Origin: an uncultured Eubacteriales bacterium
GTDB taxonomy: Bacteria; Bacillota; Clostridia; Oscillospirales; Acutalibacteraceae
NCBI GenBank assembly: GCA_934486705.1
Contig: CAKSQS010000058.1
Coordinates: 1-16,157 of the forward strand
Length of the DNA: 16,157 bases
Reading direction: 5' to 3'
Shown here: positions 6,681 to 13,501 of the stretch, one piece after another
Numbering within the stretch: the first letter of the stretch is position 1
How the letters are laid out: each line of letters begins with the position of its first letter
Made by a program: the position numbers and the translations under genes
Notes under the pieces: generated by a model
Told to the model about the DNA's origin: nothing
Databases searched by the model: none
The model's input: only the letters and a program-made list of their open reading frames with translations

Positions 6681-7376
6681 TTACTCTTCTTTATAAATTC
6701 TACCGTTTAAAAACGCTACGGTGCGCTCCACAGCGTCGCGGCTGTTTCCCCAATCGGTCTCGCCGTCGCGGCTGCGGTAATCGTACATTGTGCAGTATTT
6801 TGATAAATCTTCATAAAGCGATTTTGAATATTCGCCGGTTATACGGTTAAGGTTTTCGGAAAATTCGGAATAATATGATTTCATATTGCGCTTTGAAGCG
6901 CCGCCGAGCAGCCGCTCGTAATGCGGCAGGCAAAACATACTCTGCGAATTGAACATATCGCGGAAATCCTTTTGCGTTTCGTAGCAGCGGTAAACCGTTT
7001 CAATCATTCGGGAAAGTCCCCACTCTATTTTTGAGCAGATAAAGCAAGAGTCGGTTATGTTTTTGGCGTTCCCTGTTTTTTTGCTGTCGGTATTAAAAAG
7101 CTTTTTCTTAAAAATTTCGCCGTTTATCTCGTTAATGTGGGTCTGCAGCATAAGCGCCAATTGCAGCCGCCCCCTGCGCGACATCATATTGTTATAGTGG
7201 TGCTCGCAAAATCCTGTTTTGTTGGTCTCGATTCTTACATCGGGCTCCATCATGGCGTCGCCTAAAATATAATCGGTCATTCGTTCCTCAATGGTATCGC
7301 GCATACGGCATATGGGGCAGCCGTCGTTATGCTCGAAAACCTCGCTTACCGGTATGGTGCAAATATCGTCTCTCAT
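6681..7376 (-). CDS. DUF6062 family protein with duplicated CxxC/CxxH motifs
   Basis: A 231-residue protein that I match from memory to the DUF6062 family of Firmicutes (IPV-EVFE, CPICRMRD, MMEPDVRIETNK-GFCEHH). Its function is unknown. The striking feature is a two-fold pattern: C20-x2-C23 with C57-x2-H60, and again C111-x2-C114 with C149-x2-H152. Each half could supply a C-C-C-H site for zinc or an iron-sulfur cluster, which is inference. The first half contains a conserved MMEPDVRIETNK stretch just before its CxxH. The rest is predicted mostly helical, with no signal peptide or membrane segment. CAGGAG 8 nt before the ATG fixes the start. It is divergent from the 8-oxoguanine glycosylase gene, with 66 nt between start codons, so their control regions must overlap. 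Confidence 0.8.
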   Translation of the reverse strand: MRDDICTIPVSEVFEHNDGCPICRMRDTIEERMTDYILGDAMMEPDVRIETNKTGFCEHHYNNMMSRRGRLQLALMLQTHINEINGEIFKKKLFNTDSKKTGNAKNITDSCFICSKIEWGLSRMIETVYRCYETQKDFRDMFNSQSMFCLPHYERLLGGASKRNMKSYYSEFSENLNRITGEYSKSLYEDLSKYCTMYDYRSRDGETDWGNSRDAVERTVAFLNGRIYKEE

Positions 7377-7397
7377 AATTTTTTCTCCTGTTTTTTA

Positions 7398-7426
7398 TTG
7401 ATATTATTGTCGAAAAAGAGTATAAT
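7398..7426 (+). promoter_or_regulatory. Sigma-A promoter for the 8-oxoguanine glycosylase gene
   Basis: TTGATA (7398-7403) and TATAAT (7421-7426) are 17 nt apart. Transcription should start near 7433, only about 10 nt before the ATG at 7443. The mRNA leader would therefore hold little more than the weak GGTGATT ribosome binding site. The promoter also falls in the leader of the divergent DUF6062 gene. Confidence 0.8.
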
Positions 7427-7442
7427 CTATTTCGGTGATTAT

Positions 7443-8276
7443 ATGTTTACTGTAAAGTATAAAAACAACAACGCTTACATAACCGTGCCCGACGGTATTG
7501 ACCTGCCGCACACACTTGATTGCGGTCAGGCTTTTCGCTGGGAAGAAAAAGAAAACGGCGTATGGCACGGCGTAGCCTACGGGAAATACTTAGAGCTATG
7601 CAAAGAAGCAGACGGCACACTGGTGCTTTTCAACACGACCGACCGCGACTTTGAAATCATATGGCGAAAGTATTTTGACCTTGACAGGGATTACGGCGCG
7701 GTAAATAAAAAAATAGGTAAAAACGAGATACTGAAAAGCGCGGCGGAATATTCTTTCGGCATAAGAATTTTAAACCAAGAGCCGTGGGAAACGCTTTGCT
7801 CCTTTATAATATCCCAAAACAACAACATAAAGCGCATTAAGGGAATTATAAGCCGCCTGTGTGATAATTTCGGCGAAGATAAAGGCGGCTACCGCGCTTT
7901 CCCCACCGCCGAAAGAATAGCGGCGTGTTCGCTTGAAGATTTGGCGGTGCTGCGCAGCGGGTTCAGGGCGAAATATATTCTTGACGCGGCACAGAAAATA
8001 TCGTCAGGTGAAATTGACCTTGAAAAGCTTAAAACGGTATCGACCGACGAAGCTCGCGACGAGCTTATGAAAATAAAGGGCGTAGGGCCTAAGGTTGCCG
8101 ATTGCGCGCTGCTTTTCTCGCTCTGCCATATTGACGCATTCCCCAAAGACGTGTGGATAAAACGCGCTATGCAGGTGCTTTTCGGGGGTGAACTGCCGGA
8201 TGATGCCAAGCCATACGCGGGCATTGCGCAGCAGTATATATTCTTTTACGCCCGCGAGACTAAATTATCGGTTTAA
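7443..8276 (+). CDS. ogg: OGG1-family 8-oxoguanine DNA glycosylase/AP lyase
   Basis: A 277-residue base-excision repair enzyme that removes oxidised guanine and nicks the abasic strand. The N-terminal OGG_N domain shows LDCGQAFRW (25-33). The HhH-GPD core has SQNNNIKRI (124-132), the hairpin with catalytic lysine GVGPKVAD (Lys217), and FPKDVW with the catalytic aspartate (Asp236). These match human OGG1 NNNIARI, GVGTKVAD (Lys249) and VPVDVHMW (Asp268). The frame is open back to 7329, but that would overlap the divergent DUF6062 start and precede the promoter. The ATG at 7443 sits just after a GGTGATT site and a clean promoter and gives a normal N-terminus. It converges on the TtcA-like gene with a 4-nt overlap of stop codons and no terminator between. 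Confidence 0.92.
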   Translation: MFTVKYKNNNAYITVPDGIDLPHTLDCGQAFRWEEKENGVWHGVAYGKYLELCKEADGTLVLFNTTDRDFEIIWRKYFDLDRDYGAVNKKIGKNEILKSAAEYSFGIRILNQEPWETLCSFIISQNNNIKRIKGIISRLCDNFGEDKGGYRAFPTAERIAACSLEDLAVLRSGFRAKYILDAAQKISSGEIDLEKLKTVSTDEARDELMKIKGVGPKVADCALLFSLCHIDAFPKDVWIKRAMQVLFGGELPDDAKPYAGIAQQYIFFYARETKLSV

Positions 8277-9106
8277 TAGTTTTCGGTAAAGCTGTGTAAC
8301 GTGCCCGAATCGCGGTCGCGCCAGCCGGGTATGGTAGCCATATTTACGTTATGTATACTGCGGAAAATGTTATCGTCCACATTCGGGTTTACCTTTTTAA
8401 TATCCTCTATAAGCGCCTTTATTTCCTTACGCTTTGAAAGCCCCTCGTTGTGGGCGCTGTTCTCTGTAAACTTGCAGGCGCATTGCAGAAACTTAAGCCC
8501 GTTGTAATTTGAAAAAGCGATAATATCCTTTTCCTTTACCTTATAAAGCGGGCGTATAAGCTCCATACCCTCAAAATTAGTGCTGTGTAATTTCGGCGGC
8601 ATTGTCTTTATTTCGGATGAATACATCATACTCATAAGCACCGTTTCAATAACGTCGTTAAAATGGTGACCGAGCGCTATTTTGTTGCAGCCGAGCTCTT
8701 TCGCCTTACTGTAAAGGCAGCCGCGCCGCATTCGGGCGCAAAGGTAGCAGGGCGAGCCGCCCGCACGCTCGGTGACAGAGAAAATATCGCTTTCAAAAAT
8801 ATATATCGGTATATCCATCAATTTTGCGTTGTGCTCTATAAGCGCGCGGTTTTCGGCATTGTAGCCGGGGTTCATTACAATATACTCTGCATCAAAGGGT
8901 ATTTCGCTGTGGCGCTGCAACTGCTGTATACATTTTGCAAGCAGCATTGAGTCCTTTCCGCCCGAAATGCAAACGGCTATTTTATCGCCGGGGGCGATAA
9001 GCTCATATTCCTTTACCGCGCCTATAAAATTATTCCATATAGTCTTGCGGAATTTTTTAATTATGCTCCGCTCAATTTCGGTATGCTTTTCAAGTGTTTT
9101 TCCCAT
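8273..9106 (-). CDS. TtcA-like tRNA 2-thiocytidine biosynthesis ATPase
   Basis: A 277-residue PP-loop ATPase of the TtcA/TilS-type superfamily. It shows the ATP pyrophosphatase loop SGGKDS (48-53), GHHFND (146-151), the pair C120-x2-C123, and a downstream QCACKF with Cys209 and Cys211. In E. coli TtcA, a CxxC pair and one distal cysteine hold an iron-sulfur cluster needed for 2-thiolation of cytidine 32 in tRNA; the same arrangement is visible here. Clostridia carry several TtcA-like paralogues, so the exact tRNA target is uncertain. The start is set by TGAGGA 7 nt before the ATG; that TGA is also the uvrC stop codon. Only 10 nt separate it from uvrC, so the two form an operon. No transcription signal of its own is visible. 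Confidence 0.85.
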   Translation of the reverse strand: MGKTLEKHTEIERSIIKKFRKTIWNNFIGAVKEYELIAPGDKIAVCISGGKDSMLLAKCIQQLQRHSEIPFDAEYIVMNPGYNAENRALIEHNAKLMDIPIYIFESDIFSVTERAGGSPCYLCARMRRGCLYSKAKELGCNKIALGHHFNDVIETVLMSMMYSSEIKTMPPKLHSTNFEGMELIRPLYKVKEKDIIAFSNYNGLKFLQCACKFTENSAHNEGLSKRKEIKALIEDIKKVNPNVDDNIFRSIHNVNMATIPGWRDRDSGTLHSFTENY

Positions 9107-9116
9107 TTATAATTCC

Positions 9117-10940
9117 TCAATGAAAGTGTTTATACACGGCGTCCGCCGCCGTTTTAGTCATTCCGGGGGCTGCCGCCAATTCGTCCGCAGTTGCCACCTT
9201 TATCGCCTTAACCGTTTTAAAGTGCTTTAGCAGCGCTGCGGCGCGGGCCTTGCCTATTCCCTCAATTTCGGTAAGCTCGCTCGCCAGCATACTTTTACTT
9301 CTTCTCTGCTTATGGTAGCCTATTGCAAAGCGGTGAACTTCGTCCTGTATGCCCGTAATAAAGGTAAACGCCGCGCGGTTTGATTTAATGCTTATATCCC
9401 CGCCCTCGGCGGCTATGGCGCGGGTGCGGTGCTTTGAGTCCTTTACCATACCGAAAAGCGGAACGGTAATTCCGTGCTTTTCAAGCACGGGGCGCACGGC
9501 GGACATCTGCCCTAAGCCGCCGTCAAGCAATATTAAATCGGGCAATACCGCAAAGCCCTCGTCCTCGCCCTTTTCGTACTCGGTAAAGCGGCGGTCAAGC
9601 ACCTCCGCCATAGAGCGGAAGTCATCCTGACCCAAAAAGCTCTTTATTTTAAAGCGCTTATACGCGGGCTTAAAGGGTCTGCCGTCCTTATATACTATCA
9701 TTCCCGCAACGTTTTCGCTGCCCGCCGTGTTTGAAATATCGTAAGCCTCAATATACCTCGGCGCAGAGGGCAGCCCCAAAAGGCGCGCCAATTCATCAAG
9801 CACCGACATTTCGCGCCCTGTTCTTTCCGCCTTTTGCGAAAGGGTTTCAGCCGCGTTGTTAAGGCACATATCAAGCAGAGCCTTTTGCTCGCCGAGCTTC
9901 GGGTTTATAAAGCTTACATTATGCCCCGATTTTTCGGTAAGCCAGCGCTCGGTAGCGGAAAAGTCCGCCGAAGCATCTATTAACACGCGCGAGGGTATAT
10001 CTTGCTTTTCAAGATAGTAGCGCTGCAAAAATTCTTCGTAAAGGTTTTCCCTGTCGGATATTCCGTCAAATAAAAACACCTGTTTATCGCAAAGGCGGTA
10101 GTTTCTGAAAATAAACACGCTTACCGCCGCAGTTTCGCCGAGCAGGGCGGACGCGATAACATCCTCGCTTTTATAGGTCGCGCGAACCACCTTTTGCTTT
10201 TCCCTTATTCGTTTCATAGCGTTTATTCGGTCGCGCAGCTTTGCCGCCGTTTCAAAATCCAGCCTTTCGGCGGCGGCAAGCATTTTTTCGTTTAATTCCG
10301 CCTCGGTTTCGCTGTCCGCTCCGCCGTGCTTTATAAAGTCCACTGCCGCGTTTACGTTTTCAAGGTAACTGCTAAGGCTCATTTTCCCGCGGCAGGGCGC
10401 GTCGCATATGCCGATATGGTAATTAAGGCAGGGCTTTGAGGGTTTATCAAAGCTCCTATTACAATCGGGCAATTTGAAAATTTTTCGCGCCTCGTCCACC
10501 GTTTCTTTAACCACATAAAGCGACGAATAAGGCCCTATATACTCCCCTTTTTTATCGGTTGCGCGCGAAAAGGTAATCTTTTTCCATTTATCGTTTGTTA
10601 TTTTAACGTAGGAGTAGCCCTTGTCATCCTTTAAAAGTATGTTGTATTTCGGCTGATTTTGCTTTATGAGCGAGTTTTCAAGAATAAGCGCCTCAAACTC
10701 GCTGTCGCACACTATATACTCAAAGTGATCGACATTGGAGACCATTTTCCGCACCTTTGCGGTGTGCCCCGAGCCGCCGCCGAAATACTGCGTAACGCGG
10801 TTTTTAAGCGCCTTTGCTTTACCGATGTATATAATTTCATCGTTCTTATTTTTCATTATATAAACGCCCGGCAGCAGCGGCAGCCGATTAGCGCGTTTTT
10901 TAAGCCGCGAAAGTCTTGAAATATCGTCACGGTCGTCCAT
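9117..10940 (-). CDS. uvrC: UvrABC system protein C (excinuclease subunit)
   Basis: Makes the two incisions of nucleotide excision repair with UvrA and UvrB. The 607-residue product has an N-terminal GIY-YIG nuclease (GVY 25-27, YIG 38-40, Arg48) and a Cys cluster C160/C171/C179/C183 whose spacing matches the iron-sulfur site reported in E. coli UvrC. A UVR motif lies at about 217-245, an RNase H-like second nuclease shows YDISN (Asp401) and LLDGG (Asp473), and a C-terminal helix-hairpin-helix pair starts at IEGIGKARAAALL. The length is typical. I chose the ATG at 10940 because GGAGG lies 6 nt upstream; a TTG six codons earlier (10958) would place that site inside the gene. It is the first gene of a uvrC/ttcA-like operon, with a promoter inside the adjacent lipoprotein gene. 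Confidence 0.97.
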   Translation of the reverse strand: MDDRDDISRLSRLKKRANRLPLLPGVYIMKNKNDEIIYIGKAKALKNRVTQYFGGGSGHTAKVRKMVSNVDHFEYIVCDSEFEALILENSLIKQNQPKYNILLKDDKGYSYVKITNDKWKKITFSRATDKKGEYIGPYSSLYVVKETVDEARKIFKLPDCNRSFDKPSKPCLNYHIGICDAPCRGKMSLSSYLENVNAAVDFIKHGGADSETEAELNEKMLAAAERLDFETAAKLRDRINAMKRIREKQKVVRATYKSEDVIASALLGETAAVSVFIFRNYRLCDKQVFLFDGISDRENLYEEFLQRYYLEKQDIPSRVLIDASADFSATERWLTEKSGHNVSFINPKLGEQKALLDMCLNNAAETLSQKAERTGREMSVLDELARLLGLPSAPRYIEAYDISNTAGSENVAGMIVYKDGRPFKPAYKRFKIKSFLGQDDFRSMAEVLDRRFTEYEKGEDEGFAVLPDLILLDGGLGQMSAVRPVLEKHGITVPLFGMVKDSKHRTRAIAAEGGDISIKSNRAAFTFITGIQDEVHRFAIGYHKQRRSKSMLASELTEIEGIGKARAAALLKHFKTVKAIKVATADELAAAPGMTKTAADAVYKHFH

Positions 10941-10981
10941 TAAAAGCCTCCGTACCAAAAAAATAAGGGGAAATTTTGTTT

Positions 10982-11356
10982 ATGAAAAGAAAATTACTTG
11001 CACTGTTTATTATACCCGTTATTCTTTGCGGGTGCAACACCTCAAATGTTAATAATAACGACTCCCACGCCGAAATAACCGTAAATTACCCGACCGACGA
11101 CACAGTAAACGGCTACCGCCCCGGCGGCAGCGGCTCTATGCCCGACGAAATACCCGCAGACAGCACAGTGCCCGCAAAGCCCAAGCCCGACGAAACCGCA
11201 CCCACGGCGTATATAGGAAATTCAAATTCCAAAAAATTCCATACGCCCGATTGCTCATATGCCAAAAAACTTAAAGACGAAAATAAGGTATCGTTTAAAA
11301 CCCGCGAAGAGGCGGTGAATAAGGGCTATAAGCCATGCAGCAGGTGCAAACCGTAA
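10982..11356 (+). CDS. Small lipoprotein with C-terminal Ada-like metal-binding motif
   Basis: The 124-residue product starts MKRKLLALFIIPVILCGC, a lipoprotein signal with lipobox L-C-G-C and Cys18 as the probable lipidated residue. A Pro/Thr/Asp-rich linker (about 20-78) follows. The C-terminal 47 residues read YIGNSNSKKFHTPDCSYAKK ... GYKPCSRCKP. The H-x-P-x-C ... P-C-x2-C pattern resembles the Ada-type metal-binding domain found alone or fused to secreted nucleases and competence-like proteins in Firmicutes. It probably binds zinc at the outer membrane face. Function unknown. The ATG at 10982 is preceded by AAGGGG at 11 nt. A TTG at 10976 is 5 nt from the same site and cannot be excluded; it would add two residues. 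The gene is divergent from uvrC with overlapping control regions; no clear promoter of its own was found. Confidence 0.85.
   Translation: MKRKLLALFIIPVILCGCNTSNVNNNDSHAEITVNYPTDDTVNGYRPGGSGSMPDEIPADSTVPAKPKPDETAPTAYIGNSNSKKFHTPDCSYAKKLKDENKVSFKTREEAVNKGYKPCSRCKP
11009..11037 (-). promoter_or_regulatory. Sigma-A promoter for uvrC, inside the lipoprotein gene
   Basis: On the minus strand TTGCAC (11032-11037) and a perfect TATAAT (11009-11014) are 17 nt apart. The start point near 11002 gives a leader of about 60 nt before the uvrC ATG at 10940. The -35 box overlaps the codon of the lipoprotein's lipidated cysteine, so the two genes share DNA for coding and promoter. Confidence 0.75.
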
Positions 11357-11595
11357 TTTTTTATAATAATTACAAATTATGCGCTCATGCCGCGCAGGCA
11401 CCATATTTCTGTACGGACAGAAATATGGAAAAGAGCCGCTGGGAACCCTTCAGATTGGGTTCCCAGACCCTCCTGAACAGCCAAAGGGACAAACTTCCCA
11501 ATGGATTCCCTTACTGCAACAAGCTAAGCAGATACAAAATTTTTAGATTAAAAAAGTATATCAGTAATTAAATAAAACAAAATATATATTTTATA
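11357..11595. repeat. Hairpin-rich non-coding block between the lipoprotein gene and the aro operon
   Basis: No gene is seen. Two strong perfect inverted repeats stand 10 nt apart: CCATATTTCTGT (11401-11412) with ACAGAAATATGG (11417-11428) over a 4-nt ACGG loop, and CTGGGAACCC (11439-11448) with GGGTTCCCAG (11457-11466) over an 8-nt loop. A weaker AAGGGA/TCCCTT pair spans 11484-11512. Neither strong stem is followed by a T run on either strand, so they are poor terminators and look more like a REP- or MITE-type repeat or a structured RNA. Just past the aro operon stop, an AAAATATATATTTT palindrome (11579-11592) followed on the minus strand by T-rich DNA could end the operon weakly. Confidence 0.6.
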
Positions 11596-12627
11596 TCAAT
11601 GCAATTTATCCGCTATCATATAAATAAGCTTTTCGGATTTTTCCCAACCTAAGCATGGGTCGGTTATGGATTTTCCGTAAATATGCTCGCCTATCTTCTG
11701 CGCGCCGTCCTCAATGTAGCTTTCTATCATAAGCCCCTTTACCATTGAGCGTATATCCTTATTGTGGTTGCAGCTATAAACTACGTCCTTTGCAATTCGT
11801 ATCTGCTCTAAATACTGCTTGCCCGAGTTTGCGTGGTTGGTATCAACTATTGCGGCGGGGTTTACAAGGGATGTCTCGGCATACATCTCGTGCAGCTTTA
11901 CAAGGTCTTCGTAGTGGTAATTGGAAACGTTTTTGCCCGCAAAATCAATATATCCGCGCAAAATGGAATGTGCGTAGGGGTTGCCCTCGCTTACAACCTC
12001 CCACCCGCGGTATATAAAGGTGTGGCTGTGCTGCGCGGCGGTTATTGAGTTCATCATAATGCTAAGGTCGCCGCTTGTGGGGTTTTTCATACCCACGGGT
12101 ATATCAAGCCCGCTGGCTGTAAGCCTGTGCTGCTGGTTTTCAACCGAGCGCGCGCCTATTGCGACATAGGAAAGCAGGTCGGACAAATAACGGTGGTTAT
12201 CGGGGTAGAGCATTTCGTCCGCGCAAGAAAAGCCGTAATCGTGCAGCGCCGCCATATGTAAATCTCTTATTGCAACAATGCCTTTAAGCATATCCGGCGT
12301 TTCATCGGGGTTGGGCTGATGCAGCATTCCCTTATAACCGTCGCCCGTGGTGCGCGGCTTGTTGGTGTAAATGCGCGGCACTATAAGTATTTTATCCTTT
12401 ACATCGTCCTGCACCCTTTTCAGCCTTGAAATATAATCGAGCACAGGCTCGCGGCTGTCTGCCGAGCAGGGACCTATTACCAAAATAAATTTATCAGATT
12501 TCCCCGCAAAAATATTTTTAAGCTCCTCGTCGCGCGCGGCCTTTACCGCCGCGTCCTGCTCAGTTACGGGGTAGCGCGCCTTTATCTGCTGCGGTATGGG
12601 CAGTTTTCTTAAAAATTTCATATTCAT
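11596..12627 (-). CDS. aroF: 3-deoxy-7-phosphoheptulonate (DAHP) synthase, type I (AroF/AroG class)
   Basis: Condenses phosphoenolpyruvate and erythrose 4-phosphate, the first step of aromatic amino acid synthesis. The 343-residue protein is of the E. coli AroF/G/H type: IGPCSADS (51-58) with metal-ligand Cys54, PRIYTNKPRTTGDGYKG (84-100), GARSVENQQHR, VGMKNPTSGD, SHTFIYRG and IVDTNHANSGK. There is no fused chorismate mutase domain as in some Bacillus enzymes. Which amino acid inhibits it cannot be read with confidence. The start follows AAGGGG by 9 nt. It is the last gene of the operon, 13 nt after tyrA, and its ribosome binding site begins within the tyrA stop codon. Placing the first pathway enzyme last in the operon does not matter for function. 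Gene symbol given by class. Confidence 0.95.
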   Translation of the reverse strand: MNMKFLRKLPIPQQIKARYPVTEQDAAVKAARDEELKNIFAGKSDKFILVIGPCSADSREPVLDYISRLKRVQDDVKDKILIVPRIYTNKPRTTGDGYKGMLHQPNPDETPDMLKGIVAIRDLHMAALHDYGFSCADEMLYPDNHRYLSDLLSYVAIGARSVENQQHRLTASGLDIPVGMKNPTSGDLSIMMNSITAAQHSHTFIYRGWEVVSEGNPYAHSILRGYIDFAGKNVSNYHYEDLVKLHEMYAETSLVNPAAIVDTNHANSGKQYLEQIRIAKDVVYSCNHNKDIRSMVKGLMIESYIEDGAQKIGEHIYGKSITDPCLGWEKSEKLIYMIADKLH

Positions 12628-12640
12628 AGTCTTTTTCCCC

Positions 12641-13501
12641 TTATAAATGCTTGTTAAAGCGTTTTCTGCGCTCGGTGGAAAGCCGCATCATTTCGCGTAT
12701 TCCGTCTCGGTCGCCCGTTTCTATTTTTTCATAAAGTTCTTCAAAGCTCTGCTTAAAGCTGCGCATTTCGGCAAGCAGCATATCTCTGTTATCCAAAAAC
12801 AGCTCGCTCCACATTTCGTCGTTTATCCGCGCTATGCGCGTCAGGTCGCGGAATGAGTCGCCCGTGTAATATTCAAGGTCGGGCGTGTTGTTGCAGCACA
12901 TCAGCGTTACCGCTATACAGTGGGTAAGCTGGGAGAGAAACGCTATCATTTCATCGTGCTTTTCCACTGATAACTCCGCCACGCGGTGAAAGCCTAATTT
13001 CTCGCTCAAATCGCGGCAAAGCTCTATTGCGCCCGCAGTGTTTTTCTCTGTGGGTACTACTATGTAGTTAGCGCCCTTGAAAATGCCCGAATCGCTGTTT
13101 TCAACCCCGCACACCTCGCGCCCCGCCATGGGGTGCGCGGCTATAAACTCTACATCGGGGCGAAGCATTTCCTGAATTTTATAAACAATGCAGCCCTTAA
13201 CGCCCGTAACGTCGGTTATAACCGCTCCCGATTTTAATAAATGCTGATTTTTTTCTATCCATTCGGTGAAAACATGGGGGTAAAGCGCAAATATAACTAA
13301 ATCTGCGGCGGAAATAATGCTTTCATCAAGCTTTGTTGTGCCGTATTTTATTATACCTTTTTTAATTGCAAAATCAACCGACGATTGCTCTTTGGTTACG
13401 GCGTTTACGGTATATCCGCCCTTTGTAAGCGCCTCGGCGTAGCTACCGCCCAATAAACCTAAGCCTACTATTAAAATATTTGTATCTTTACTTAACTTCA
13501 T
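12641..13501 (-). CDS. tyrA: Prephenate dehydrogenase
   Basis: Oxidatively decarboxylates prephenate to 4-hydroxyphenylpyruvate with NAD(P), the committed tyrosine step. The 286-residue protein has a Rossmann dinucleotide motif GLGLLGGS (13-20), TDVTGVKG (96-103), and the catalytic HPMAGRE (His123). A helical dimerisation domain with SQLTHCIA and SFRDLTRIA follows. It lacks a C-terminal ACT regulatory domain and a chorismate mutase domain. The ATG overlaps the aroA stop as ATGA (13498-13501), so translation is probably coupled. An AAAGG-like site lies about 10 nt upstream inside aroA. Chorismate mutase and prephenate dehydratase are not in the window. Confidence 0.95.
   Translation of the reverse strand: MKLSKDTNILIVGLGLLGGSYAEALTKGGYTVNAVTKEQSSVDFAIKKGIIKYGTTKLDESIISAADLVIFALYPHVFTEWIEKNQHLLKSGAVITDVTGVKGCIVYKIQEMLRPDVEFIAAHPMAGREVCGVENSDSGIFKGANYIVVPTEKNTAGAIELCRDLSEKLGFHRVAELSVEKHDEMIAFLSQLTHCIAVTLMCCNNTPDLEYYTGDSFRDLTRIARINDEMWSELFLDNRDMLLAEMRSFKQSFEELYEKIETGDRDGIREMMRLSTERRKRFNKHL

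Noticed and set aside
7329..7442. 38-codon N-terminal extension of the glycosylase gene
   Set aside because: It would overlap the divergent DUF6062 coding start and lie upstream of the clear promoter; the residues do not match the family.
10956..10958. TTG start for uvrC
   Set aside because: GGAGG lies 6 nt before the ATG at 10940 and would be inside the gene if the TTG were used.
11357..11595. Small RNA gene or tRNA in the hairpin block
   Set aside because: No tRNA-like cloverleaf, and no clear promoter or terminator; kept only as a structured repeat-like block.
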